NCBI GenBank assembly: GCA_039583875.1
Contig: CM077151.1
Span: 114,842,609-114,906,608, forward strand
Length of the DNA: 64,000 nt
Source of the DNA: Platanthera guangdongensis
Taxonomy: Eukaryota > Streptophyta > Magnoliopsida > Asparagales > Orchidaceae
Direction: 5' to 3'
Positions within the stretch are counted from its first letter, which is position 1; every line of letters begins with the position of its first letter. The translations under genes and the position numbers were made by a program. Positions 1 to 9,646 of the stretch are shown in pieces. The notes under the pieces are model-generated. The model saw only the letters and a list, made by a program, of their open reading frames with translations, ran no database searches and was not told the origin of the DNA.

Positions 1-2
1 AG

Positions 3-404
3 ATGAGCGAAGGGTATTCGCCTCCGACCGACGTGGAGGGTGTTTCTGATTACCTGGGCGACCCGACCGATGCGGTGGGGATGAAGAGGTAGGTGACGCG
101 ACTGTTCCAGAAACACACGCTGCTGCTTCAGGAGCTCGTGAAGAGGGTCGATCAAGATAAGGCCGACAACGAGGCTCGGCACGCGGCCTTGGAGGGAGCC
201 CCGCGCGCAGCAGAAGGTGGCGAGGTCACTTCGCCTGGCGTGCACATTACGCGAGCCGAGGAGCGTCTTAGGAATGCCTCGTAACAAGTCGTCCTGGCTC
301 AGCAGGAGCTGGTGGCAGTGCGCGATTACCATTATCCTCGCGTGCCACCGCGATTGGGAACGCAGCGGCGGGGCAGGTGGAAGTGGATCCAGTGCTGATC
401 CGGC
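3..404 (+). pseudogene. Degenerate coding remnant, unidentified, coiled-coil-like
   Basis: From the ATG at 3 one frame stays coding-like with Glu/Lys/Arg/Ala-rich helical composition (around residues 30-90), but is broken by TAG at about 90-92, TAA at about 282-284 and TGA near 402. The composition resembles a coiled-coil spacer of a retroelement protein. It lies beyond the antisense gene of TAT-1, towards its missing 3' LTR, so it may be another internal remnant or an adjacent older element. I cannot name the family. Confidence 0.25.
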
Positions 405-865
405 CTTTCCTCCCCCCGCTCGCGGGATATCGCGGGGTTTCTACTATTTCAAAGCCTCATTCTGTATTCGCAACAATTTGTGACTCTACTCGCCCGCCTA
501 TGGGCCTGTCTTTTGATCTCTGATGCACGCCGAAATTATTATGTTGCTGTTTTTATTTTCCTTGAGGCGGGCTCGAGGGTACTCGTGTCTGCCCCTCGCC
601 CACTTCCTGGGGCGAGGGCAGGTCTGGGGACGAACTCTCTCAACCCTCCATTCCGATCGTTGCGGGAGCGAGCCGATGAGCTCGCCAGCCACGAGTCTCC
701 CCAACTTGCTCAGGGTCCTGGGCGGCTCGGGCTGAGACTCGCCAGCTCATTCTTCACGCGGATGCGGTCGAGCGAGACCTGCTGCTAAACGATCCTGGCG
801 ATGTGGCTGCGCGTTGGGGAGTCGAACCGTCAGGCCCGATTTTTGCTACTCGCACCTCTCCCATT
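405..865. other. No gene recognised (upstream of the antisense promoter)
   Basis: GC-rich sequence with short pyrimidine runs and no coding frame I can support. It lies directly upstream of the promoter-like cluster at 866-904 and may contain its distal elements. Confidence 0.4.
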
Positions 866-883
866 GGCGGGAAATTTCCCGCC
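866..883. promoter_or_regulatory. Perfect 18-bp palindrome holding two inverted E2F-type sites
   Basis: GGCGGGAAATTTCCCGCC reads identically on both strands. Each half contains TTTCCCGC, the core to which plant E2F/DP factors bind in S-phase promoters. It starts 31 bp before the TATA box at 897 and is preceded by ATTGG (862-866), an inverted CCAAT box. The spacing is that of a plant core promoter. Regulation by E2F is inferred. Confidence 0.6.
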
Positions 884-896
884 CTTTCTTTCTCCC

Positions 897-904
897 TATA
901 AATA
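897..904 (+). promoter_or_regulatory. TATA box of the TAT-1 antisense gene
   Basis: TATAAATA, followed by a pyrimidine-rich leader without a long competing frame, and then the ATG at 1027. A start site about 30 bp downstream would give a leader of about 95-100 nt. This promoter points opposite to TAT-1 gag-pol. Confidence 0.6.
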
Positions 905-1026
905 GGCGTGGCCGGTTCTTATCCCTCCATCGCTTCAAAACACTCACCCGCCTCCTGCTCTCCGCAAAGCATATTTCTCGCTCACCCATTGGGTCTGTCT
1001 CGCTTGAACGACGGCAATTCGGCGGA

Positions 1027-2931
1027 ATGGGCGGCGGCGGCGGCGGCGATGCGGACGGGCAAAGCAAATGCGCCTGGACCTTCTGGGAGGACGATTTTCC
1101 CTGTGCCATCATCTCAGAGCGCGAATACTTAGAGGCCCTAGGCGACCATATCCCGGCTGGGTTCACGGCGAGACGGCCCGGGGAGGGGGAGAAGATCAAC
1201 GATCTGTCCGGGAGCATGCTCACCATTCCCCTGGCCCACTTTGAGGTGGGCCTTCGCCTCCCCCTCTGGCCAGAGGTTCGCCAGGTACTGAAGTACTTCG
1301 GGGTCGTCATAGGCCAGATGACCCCGAACTATGTAGCTGTTATGGTCGGGTTCGCCTGCTTCCTGCGGGAGGAGCGGATCGAGTTTAATCTCGCGGTTTT
1401 CCGCAAACTATTTTCCTTCCGTGCGAACCGGGATGGCACCGCCTACTTCTCTAGCGCCCACCTCAAGGTGCGGGAGACCGTTAACAAGAGTCACAACTGG
1501 CTCAAGAAATTCCTGTTCGTCAAGGGGGATTTCGGCAACGTTCCCTACTCGTCAGTGTAGCTCAGCGAGGCAAGTTACCGCCCGCCAAGCCTGGGTGGCC
1601 ACGAAGCCGACCTGTGCGGGTTCTTCTCTGGGAAGAACTTCGAGATCGCGTACCTGCGCCACAAACTCGATGGCCTTGCTGCCGTCCCGCCTGGGGGAGG
1701 TTTTCCACTCGCCACTACTCTTGTCTCGCTCTTTGCTTCTTAGGTCTTACTTTCCTTTTTCGGCAGGCGAGCGAGACGTGCCCCTCCACCCCCCCTATGA
1801 GAGTGCTCGGGTCGCCTCCGGGGTCCTTGCTCGTGCTCAGGCCACCGACGCCGCTCAGCGCAAGGCCCCGTCGATCCCTGCAAGAAGAGGCCGGGCCGCG
1901 AGCAGCCCGCTCCCCCGCCAAAGACGGCAAAGTCTACGGGTCAGCAACTAGCCGGTGGCCAGAGGAAAGGCAAGGCCCCAGCTGATCCAACGACTGAGGG
2001 CTCCCCCCCCATTGTTGCTTCGACCAGCGACATCCCCGCCGGGGCGGCAGGTACCTCCGGGCCGCCGGACGGGTCGCAAACCACCGCGAGGCCGGTGCCG
2101 AGAGGGCATCGCAACTTCGACTACGGCGAGAAATACCTGGACGAGCTCGGCGTCCCGCTTCTGTCATGGGACAAGGAGTCTAATCGCGCGGTGGTCTCGA
2201 ATCTGTTGCCGAGTTGGCTGGAGCAGGACACCATCGGTGGGGAGGCATAAAATTTTTCGTTCGGCTTGTACTCGCGAGAGGACGCCGCCATCTATGACAA
2301 AGAGGCGACGCGAGTACTGGTTCACGAGAGCGCGCGGGCCCAGCTGCGCGGCCTGGAGCTAGCCCATATGGTTGGGAGGCGCTGCACCCAGCTGGAGCGG
2401 AACACCACCTCCCTCAAGAAGTTGGCGGACGAGAAAGTGGAGGCCCGGAAACTCGCTCAGGAGGACTCAGACCTCCAGAGAAGGCGGGCCGACGCGGCCG
2501 AGGAGACCCTTGCGCAGTACCTGGGCGGGGTGGTACGTGTTCACCTTCGATAACCGGCCCTTCTCGCGAATTCACCTTATGACTCTCTCTCCTTTCCCCA
2601 GGACGCGGCGACGGCGAGCCGGATGGGTGCCGAGATCGCCACCCTGGGTCAGGACAAATCGGAGCTGGAGGCGCGGGTGCGCGAGCTGGAGGCTGCCGCT
2701 GCTGTCCCTTCGCATGACAACAGGGGCTGCCTGCTCGAGCATCATTCCGACCACGAGTTGGAAGTCTTGATGCAGAAGAACGCCGCCAGCGCCGCGAAGT
2801 ATACGATGCAGATGTTGCGGCGTGCAGATCTCCTCAAGGGCGAGGCCGCAGATCTCTCGGCGAGCGACGTGGTGCCGGCACTGTTCCTCCCTATGCCAGA
2901 TCCCGGGGATAAGTCCTTCCAGCCCATCTAG
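1027..2931 (+). pseudogene. Antisense extra gene of TAT-1 ('putative gypsy type transposon' domain plus coiled coil), spliced and decayed
   Basis: The ATG at 1027 is the first after the TATA box and opens a Gly-rich start. At 1200-1400 the residues around FEVGLRLPLWP, LKYFG and QMTPNY match the plant protein family called putative gypsy type transposon (PF04195 as I recall it). Two introns are visible: 1700-1766 (acceptor CGGCAG) and 2533-2601 (GTACGT donor, CCCCAG acceptor, 69 nt, phase 0). The C-terminal exons are Glu/Lys/Arg/Ala-rich and probably a long coiled coil; the frame ends at 2929-2931. Damage: TAG at 1558-1560, a frameshift near 1870-1885 and TAA at 2248-2250, each with coding-like sequence on both sides. 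Related Tat elements (Grande, for example) are known to carry antisense ORFs between pol and the 3' LTR. The function is unknown. Confidence 0.65.
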
Positions 2932-3348
2932 GAATTCCCGCACCGGATCTCGCATCGCCCCCGCTTTTTGACGTTTGTTTATTAGGTGTAAACATTATGC
3001 TCTTTTTGCCGTTTGAGATGTAAGCGCGGGACGCGCCTATACTTTTTTATTTTCGCCTGTTAATGCTCTTACAAATGCTTCCCCACTCGTTACTTACGTC
3101 TGCCTGCGGTCATTGTGCGATGTAATTTTTCCATTTTCACGCTCGCTGCCGCTCACCTCGTGTTGCGTCAACGAGGTTGTATGCCTACGGATTCGGCTTA
3201 GGAGTTATAGGAGGCCCGGCGGGTCGTCCCGCTGTGGGCGACCTGTATCAGCGGCACGGCCTCCGTTGCCGAGGCCACTCGCGGACCAGGCGAGGCGGTT
3301 CGCTGTTTGCCCGAGTCATCAGATCCCAATCCTTTATTAACACCATTT
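2932..3348. other. No gene; downstream region of the antisense gene
   Basis: AT-richer stretch after the stop at 2931, leading into the tandem repeats. It would hold the 3' end of the antisense transcript. No clear polyadenylation signal or structured element was recognised. Confidence 0.4.
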
Positions 3349-4290
3349 GAGTAGTTTTCGGTTCCGCCGGCTAGGTTGGAGCCCGGCATCGTGATTCGCT
3401 CTGGGTCGCAAACTGCTACCATCGAGTGACTTCCGGCCCTGCCAGCTAGGTGAGAGCCTGGCAGCGGGAACTTCTCGAGGCCAAGGATGACACCGAGTGA
3501 CTTCCGGCCCTGCCAGCTAGGTGAGAGCCTGGCAGTGGGATCTTCTCGGGGGTCCAAACACATTCCATCGAGTGACTTCCGGCCCTGCCAGCTAGGTGAG
3601 AGCCTGGCAGCGGGGTCTTCTCGAGGCCAAGGATGACACCGAGTGACTTCCGGCCCTGCCAGGTAGGTGAGAGCCTGGCAGCGGGATATTCTCTGGGTCC
3701 AAACGCATTCCATCGAGTGACTTCCGGCCCTGCCAGCTAGGTGAGAGCCTGGTAGCGGGATCTTCTCGAGGCCAAGGATGACACCGAGTGACTTCCGGCC
3801 CTGCCAGCTAGGTGAAAGCCTGGCAGCGGGATATTCTTGAGGTCCAAACACATTCCATCGAGTGACTTCCGGCCCTGCCAGCTAGGCGAGAGCCTGGCAG
3901 CGGGATCTTCTTGAGGCCAAGGATGACACCGAGTGACTTCCGGCCCTGCCAGCTAGGTGAGAGCCTGGCAGTGGAATCTTCTCGGGGTCCAAACACATTC
4001 CATCGAGTGACTTCCGGCCCTGCCAGCTAGGTGAGAGCCTGGCAGCGGGATCTTCTCGAGGCCAAGGATGACACTGAGTGACTTCCGGCCCTGCCAGCTA
4101 GGTGAGAGCCAGGAAGGGGGTCTTCTCGGGATCCAAACACATTCCATCGAGTGACTTCCGGCCCTGCCAGCTAGGTGAGAGCCTGGCAGCGAGATCTTCT
4201 CGAGTCCAAGGATGACACCGAGTGACTTCCGGCCCTGCCAGCTAGGTGAGAGCCTGGTAGCGGCATCTTCTCGGGGTCCAAACACATTCC
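3349..4290. repeat. Tandem repeat with 145-bp higher-order unit in the TAT-1 3' untranslated region
   Basis: About 13 monomers start at 3349 (degenerate), 3424, 3495, 3570, 3641, 3715, 3786, 3860, 3931, 4005, 4076, 4149 and 4220. Spacing alternates between 71 and 73-75 bp, so the true unit is a dimer of about 145 bp. Each monomer shares GAGTGACTTCCGGCCCTGCC and then GCTAGGTGAGAGCCTGGCAG. The two types differ in the tail: CCAAGGATGACAC versus TCCAAACACATTCCATC. Plant Tat elements are known for tandem repeats between pol and the 3' LTR, some of which seed satellites. Long minus-strand frames through the array are by-products of the repeat. Confidence 0.9.
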
Positions 4291-4323
4291 CATCTCTCTA
4301 TGCAGGCTAGCTACGAAAATACT

Positions 4324-4337
4324 GGGGGGGGGGGGGG
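4324..4337. repeat. Poly-G tract (14 G)
   Basis: Uninterrupted G run between the tandem repeats and the end of the integrase frame. It is one of three long G/C homopolymers in TAT-1. Confidence 0.85.
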
Positions 4338-4376
4338 AAAGGAATTCATTATAATCAAAGTGTTGCTTACAGGCGT

Positions 4377-5521
4377 TTAGGGAAAAAACCTTTTTAGGTC
4401 GTCTCCATTCCAGGTGAGACTCAGGGTCTCGCCCTCTACATTTTGGAGTCGATAGACTCCTGACTTCAAAGCTTCCTTCACAATAAATGGCCCCTCCCAG
4501 CTGGGGTTGAGCTTCCCTACGGACGCTGACCTCCCTGCCGCGTCTACCTTCTTCAACACCAGATCCCCTTCCACGAACTGCTTGACCGTGATGTGCTTGT
4601 CAAAGTACTTGGCCATTCTTCTTTTCACCTCCTCCTACCGGATGGCGGAAAGGTCCATCAGCTCCTCCACCATGTCTAGGGAGAGCCTCAGCTCCTCCTC
4701 GTTCTCGGCTTGCCATTCCTCTCAGCCCTCTTTGGCCGCCCCGACTCGCGGAGTTTGGACTTCAAATTCTACGGGGAGCACCGCCTCGCACCCATGGGAG
4801 AGATTGAATGGGGTCTCCCCCGTAGCCGTGTTAGGGGTGGTTCTTAGGGCCCAAAGAACAGCGGGGAGCTGCTCTACCCAGCTCCCCCTCAAATTCTCCA
4901 CCTTCTTCTTGAGGAGGTTGACGATGATCTTGTTCGCGGCCTCCACTTTCCCGTTACTCCTGGGGTGGTGGACCGAGGCGAACCTGAGGTCGATTCCGAG
5001 CTGCTCGCAGAAGCTGGTGAACTCGGCACTGGCGAACTAGGGCCCGTTGTCTGTGACGATGGCCTGGGGCAGCACATGGCGACAGATGATCTCCCCCCAA
5101 ACAAAGTTCCTGATCACTTTGGAGGTCACCTTGGCCAACACCTTTACCTCCATCCACTTCGAGAAGTAGTCGATCATCACTAGGAGGAACCTTCTCTGAC
5201 CGCTTGCCTGGGGAAACGGTCCAACCAAATCCATTCCCCAGATTGCGAAGGGCCAGGGGGCCGTGATACTCTTGAGTCGTTGGGCCGGCTGTAGCTGAAG
5301 AGGGGCAAACAGCTGGCACTTATGACATCTTCTTGCGAACACCGCGGCGTCTCGGCCTAGGGTGGGCCAGAAATACCCTTGCCTGACTATCCTTCCCTCC
5401 AGGGTCCGACTCCCGGAATGACTTCCGCATTCCCCGGAGTGGACTTCCTCCAAGATCCTCTGCGCCTCGCCCTCGGCCACGTAGTGAGCCCGCATCCCGG
5501 AGAGGGTCTTCCTGTATAGCT
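4377..5521 (-). pseudogene. TAT-1 integrase (decayed)
   Basis: Minus-strand domain order: HHCC-type zinc region (about 5495-5320), catalytic core with MDLVGPF near 5230, VTDNGP near 5045 and the E of VEAAN near 4940 (the D, D, E triad), then the C-terminal motif KLNPSWEGPFIV near 4510 that typifies Tat integrases. The frame is constant but broken by TAG at 5519-5521, TAG at 5037-5039, TGA at 4722-4724 and TAG near 4638. The frame ends at 4377. It would insert element cDNA into chromosomes; this copy cannot make the full protein. It follows the second RNase H. Confidence 0.85.
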
Positions 5522-5611
5522 ACCCGTCCTTGAGGAGGTAGTAAGCTGACTTATGCCTTAGCTTCTTCCTGTCTACCCCCTCTGGATATTCTCCCGTGGA
5601 GAGGAAAACTA

Positions 5612-6094
5612 CTACTGGATCCATCCACGAAGCTTGTTGGTCGATTTCCATGAGCTCCCCTTCTTCGATGGAGGGGCGGAACATGTCGGTGATGGTGCCC
5701 CCTCCCGGGGATCATGCTTTGCTAGCTGGTCGGCTTGTTCATTCTCTTCCCTCGGCACGTGTCGGATGGAGAAGGTCTGAAAGGTGCCTATGACCCCCTT
5801 CACTTTGGCCAAGTATGACGTCAGGGTGCGTTCCCTTGCTTCGAACTCCCCGTTGATCTGGGAGGTCACCACCATGGAGTCAGTAAGGACCTCCACATCC
5901 AGCACCCCCAGCTCCCTGGCCAGGCGCAGCCCTGCTATCACGGCCTCGTACTCGGCCTGGTTGTTGGTAATGGGAAAGTGCACCACCACTGTCTGCTCAA
6001 TTCGAGTCCCTTGAGGGCTTTATAGGACCACCCCCACTCCAAGGGAATGCCTCCCTGAGGCTCCATCCACCCTCACTTTCCAAGGAGTCGGGTG
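5612..6094 (-). pseudogene. TAT-1 second (archaeal-type) RNase H
   Basis: Begins inside the preceding frame with KVRVDGAS near 6085, then LTDSMVV near 5880 and the NNQAEYEAVIAGL helix near 5950, ending with REENEQADQLAK near 5720. These correspond to the acidic active-site positions of RNase HI. A stop (TAA at 6020-6022) interrupts it, and the frame is lost near 5690-5710, at a CCCCTCCCGGGG run, before integrase. A second RNase H after the ordinary one is diagnostic of the Tat lineage; it is thought to assist removal of RNA from the RNA:DNA hybrid. Confidence 0.8.
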
Positions 6095-7489
6095 GGTGAG
6101 CTCTTCCTCCGCTACTTCCACCACGTAGTCGGCCAGGAAGTCGGCCATCGCCTGAGCTTTGATCGAGAGCCGCGGAACGAAGGAGACATCTAACTCGCTC
6201 AGCTCCACCGACCATTTAGCCAGCCGGCATGAATGCTCCAGCCCCTCGAAGTTGTTGCGGAGGGGATGGTCGGTCACCACTCTGATTGAGTGTGCCTGGA
6301 AGTAAGGTCGCAGCCGCCGAGCCGAGATGATTAGGGCGAATGCAAGCTTCTCCAAGATCGGATACCGGAGCTCGGCCTTCCTCAGAACCCGGCTGACGTA
6401 ATAAATAGGGAGCTGTCTCTTTCCCTGTTCTCGAACCAAGACGGAGCTCAGGGCCTCTGCCCCGACCCCGAGATATAAGAACAAATCCTCCCCCTCCTTC
6501 GGCCCTTGGAGCAGCGGAGCCTGTGTCAACTGCACCTTGAGGGCCTGGAACGCCTCCTCGCATTCCTTGGTCCATTCAAACCTCTGACCACCCCTCAGCG
6601 TTTTGAAGAAGGGGGAGCACTTCTCCCCTACCCGAGAAAGGAAGCGACTCAGCCCTGCTAGCTTCCCCGTCAGCCATTGGACCTCCTTCGCATTCCGCGG
6701 GGACCCCAGCTCTAAGATAGCCCTGACCTTATCTGGGTTGGGCTCGACCCCCGCGGGGGTGAGGAGGTGTCCCAAGAACTTTCCCCTGCTGGCCCCAAAG
6801 ACACATTTCAGGGGATTCAACCGCATCTTGTATCTGCGCAGGGTGGCGAAGGTCTCCTCCAGGTCCCGGAGGTGGGAGTCCACATCCCGACTTTTGATCA
6901 TGAGGTCGTCCACATACACCTCCAAGTTCCTCCCCCTCTGCTCCTTGAAAACCCTATCCATCAATTTTTGGTAGGTGGCCCCAGCGTTCTTCAGCCCGAA
7001 TGGCATCATCTTGTAGCAGTAGCAGAAATCCCCTGTGATGAACGAGACATCCTTTATGTCTGGGGGGTGCATCCTGATCTGATGGTAACCTGAAAAGGCA
7101 TCTAAAAAACTCATTACAGAAAAACCGACGGCTGAGTCAACCAGCGCGTCGATCTGAGGCAAAGGATAACAGTCCTTAGGACAAGCTTTATTAAGTAAGG
7201 AAAAATTGATACACATTCTCCATCGGCCGTCACCTTTTTTAACCATCACGACGTTGGAGACCCAAACGGGGTACTGAATCTCAGACACGAAGCCAGCCTT
7301 GAGAAGCTTTGCCACCTCCTCCCTGATAGGCTCCGCCATCTTGTCCGTCGTGGACCTCTTTTTCTGCTGAACGGGGCGTGTTCCCGGGTCCAGGTTGAGG
7401 CGGTGGTAAGCCACATCCATGTCAACCCCCGGCATCTCTGCGGCGTTCCAGGCGAAGATGTCCATGTTCTTCTGGATGCACTCCAGCAT
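6020..7489 (-). CDS. TAT-1 reverse transcriptase and first RNase H
   Basis: Open for about 489 codons in one frame. RT (about 7400-6600): YPVWVSNVVMVKK, RMCINFSLLNKACPKD, FLDAFSGYHQI, the MPFGLKNAGATYQ fingers and the catalytic EVYVDDLMIKS. The connection region has FLGHLLTPAGVEPNPDKV and PFFKTLRGG. The RNase H (about 6500-6150) has an altered first block (LFLYLGVGAEALSSVLV), then YPILEKLAFALIISARRLRPYF and VVTDHPL. The aspartate usual in the first block (LYLAVS/LYTDAS type) is not obvious. An upstream frameshift near 7490 detaches it from protease, so it cannot be translated as part of a polyprotein here. Confidence 0.88.
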   Translation of the reverse strand: MLECIQKNMDIFAWNAAEMPGVDMDVAYHRLNLDPGTRPVQQKKRSTTDKMAEPIREEVAKLLKAGFVSEIQYPVWVSNVVMVKKGDGRWRMCINFSLLNKACPKDCYPLPQIDALVDSAVGFSVMSFLDAFSGYHQIRMHPPDIKDVSFITGDFCYCYKMMPFGLKNAGATYQKLMDRVFKEQRGRNLEVYVDDLMIKSRDVDSHLRDLEETFATLRRYKMRLNPLKCVFGASRGKFLGHLLTPAGVEPNPDKVRAILELGSPRNAKEVQWLTGKLAGLSRFLSRVGEKCSPFFKTLRGGQRFEWTKECEEAFQALKVQLTQAPLLQGPKEGEDLFLYLGVGAEALSSVLVREQGKRQLPIYYVSRVLRKAELRYPILEKLAFALIISARRLRPYFQAHSIRVVTDHPLRNNFEGLEHSCRLAKWSVELSELDVSFVPRLSIKAQAMADFLADYVVEVAEEELTHPTPWKVRVDGASGRHSLGVGVVL

Positions 7490-8831
7490 CCTCCTTGGCC
7501 CTCCGGGGTCAGCCCTCCGCTGACGCGAATCTTCTCCATCCTACCTCCCCGGGTGAGCACCTTCAGCTCAACCACTTCCTCTGCCGCCTCCAGCCTGGAT
7601 TGCTCCCCCCATCCTTCGGCATCCCCTTCCTCTGGAATGGGAACCTCTACCTCTATCTCTTCTCCCGCGCCCCTCACTTCGGCCACCTCCTCCAGATCTC
7701 CTCATGCCGCCTCTCCTACGTGGTCCTTCACTTTTGGCTCCTCCCCTCCTGCCTCCTGCTCGACCTCCTCCATCCTCCGTCCCATCTCCTCGGCTCCCTC
7801 CTGCCAAGATATGGTGTTCACCGCAGTGACATAACACTCCCGCGCCACCTTTGGGTCCCCCCTGACCCTGACCTGGACCCCCTCAGCGTTGAACTTCAAA
7901 CACTGATGGAAAGACGAGGGGACACAGCGGAAGGCGCTGATAAGAGGACTCCCGAAGATGGCGCTGTAGCTGTTGGGGGCGTCCACAATGACGAACTTGC
8001 AGTTTCGGGACTGCCCCCCAAGGTGATATGGAGGCCAACTCCTCCCTCTACTTCCTTCCTTTCTCCTGAGAACCCGAACAAGGGCCCGTCTGAGGCCAGC
8101 ACCCTCTTAGGCTCCACCTTCATCGCGTCAAACGCCTTTTTGAAGACGACGTTGAAGGAGCTCCCGTTGTCCACGAGGATCCGATAGACAGTGAAATTCT
8201 CGATGGCGGCCTTGATGACCAGCGCATCACAGAACCGGTCCTCGTGGTCTGGCATATCACTTCTGGATAAAGTGATCTTCTCATCCGGTGGCGTGGTTTG
8301 GGATATAGAGGCGACGCTCCGCCCGTACATGGTGTGGAGACTTGCCTTGCGGGAAGCCTCGATCCCTACTCCACCGTGGATCACTCCGATCCCTCCTCGG
8401 GTCCCGACATCCACCCGGTCTTCGCAACGATCCTCCTCCGCCCGAGGCAGGACCTCCTCGATCCTCACTTCTTGCCGCGCCTCCTGCTGCTGCTGCTGTC
8501 GCTCCCTATTCCCTCTCATCTCCAAGAATTCCGGGCACGTGGCCGTTGCGTGCCCCTCTTCCAGATGGAAGTCGCAATAGGGCAGATCCACCCTGACCTC
8601 CCTTCTCCTCCTCCTCAGGATCCCCCTCCTTGCTCCCAAAGCTATGGCCATGGACTCCTCCTGATCGGGGAGCCGGGGCCTCTGGCCCTGCCTCCAGCCC
8701 GGAGGGTGGAACTGATCTTGCCTCCCCTGATGGTGACCCCTTCCGTAATATCGTCTTGGTGGCCCCTGCCCCTGCCACTCAGGTCTCCAGCCCAGCCGAC
8801 GGTCAGGCTCCTGGTGCCCCCACCTCGGCTG
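7490..8831 (-). pseudogene. TAT-1 gag finger and aspartic protease region (frameshifted)
   Basis: After a stop at 8832-8834 the frame continues with Arg/Gln-rich linker and CDFHLEEGHATATC near 8575, the unusual zinc-binding motif at the gag/protease boundary of Tat elements. The protease has RILVDNGSSFNVVF near 8180 (D-N-G-S-S active site), with family-like sequence on either side. The frame switches near 7990-8015, at a six-C run, into a frame open from 7986 to 7702, and again between about 7690 and 7490 before RT. At least two indels therefore separate protease from RT. Confidence 0.75.
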
Positions 8832-9641
8832 TTATTGCCACTGGAGCTGCCTTTGCTCCCTCTGCCTAGGTTCTCCTCTTCTCTCCTCCTGTGCCTTTCC
8901 TCCTCTTGACTCTTTCTCTTCCTCCGTGGCCCACCTGGCTAGCTTTCTTGCAAACTCCGGGTTCGACGCCTCCCCGTCGACCTCTCTCGCCACCCTCTCC
9001 ATCAACTCCTCGAAGGAGAGAGGGGGAACTCTCTTCAGCTCCATTCGGAAGAACCCCTGCTGCAGGCCTAGGGTAAAGGCCATCATCAGACTATGGCCCG
9101 GCATCTCCTGGACCTGGGTAACTTCCTCCTGAAATCGGTCCACGTAGCTCCCCAACGTCTCGTTCACTCCTTGCTTAATGTGGAACAAAGACTCGGACTC
9201 CTTCTTCCTCTTCTTCGAAGTAGTGAACCTCAGCATGAACCCTCGGCGCAAGTCCTCGAAGCAGTAGATGGAACTAGCCGGCAGCTAGTGGAACCACTCC
9301 CTTGCCTTCTCCCGGAGGGTGATGACGAAGAGCCGGCATTTGAATCCATCCGACATCTGATGGATGGACACCACATCCTCGAACCATTGGACGTGTTGGA
9401 CCGGATCCCCCTTTCCGGTGTAGTAGGACATCTCGGGTTCCCTGAACCCATCTAGGACGGGAGCTGAGGAGACCAGCTCGCTGAAGGGACTGCCCCCCCC
9501 CCCCCCCCCCCCCCACTAGGCGAGCCGACGAGTCTCGCGAACCCAACTCGCAGAACCTGCATCGGCCTGCCGAGCCGGGGAAGAGCTCGCGCCCCGGGAG
9601 CTCGCACCCTCAGCCTTCCTCGGCCACTTCCTTCCCAGCTT
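8832..9641 (-). pseudogene. TAT-1 gag, C-terminal portion (left of the TEK-A insertion)
   Basis: Minus-strand retrotransposon gag capsid region: PEMSYYTGKGDPVQHVQWFED near 9430, a KAREWFH block near 9290, RFTTSKKRKKESESLFHIKQ from 9230 and YVDRFQEEVTQV near 9140, matching the plant Retrotrans_gag pattern. Damage: TAG within WFH-stop-LP at about 9284-9286, and TAA at 8832-8834. A run of 22 C at 9493-9514 (G on the coding strand) makes the upstream frame uncertain. The N-terminal part is on the other side of TEK-A. Confidence 0.75.
9493..9514. repeat. Poly-C tract (22 C) in TAT-1 gag
   Basis: Uninterrupted homopolymer on the plus strand; its length decides the gag frame and may be unreliable. 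Confidence 0.85.
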
Positions 9642-9646
9642 GCCGG
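9642..9646. other. Target-site duplication of TEK-A, left copy (GCCGG)
   Basis: GCCGG immediately before the TG of the left LTR; the same five bases follow the right LTR at 19144-19148. Confidence 0.95.

Noticed and set aside
846..1310. Minus-strand frame of 154 codons opposite the TAT-1 antisense gene
   Set aside because: Shadow of the plus-strand coding region; the promoter and family motifs are on the plus strand.
3198..4285. Long minus-strand frames with repeating GRKSLGVILGLEKIPLPGSH units
   Set aside because: They arise from reading through the 71/74-bp tandem repeat; no start context, family or conservation.
7403..8909. Plus-strand Ser/Pro/Leu-rich frames opposite TAT-1 protease and gag
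   Set aside because: Shadow frames of GC-rich minus-strand coding sequence; no recognisable domain.
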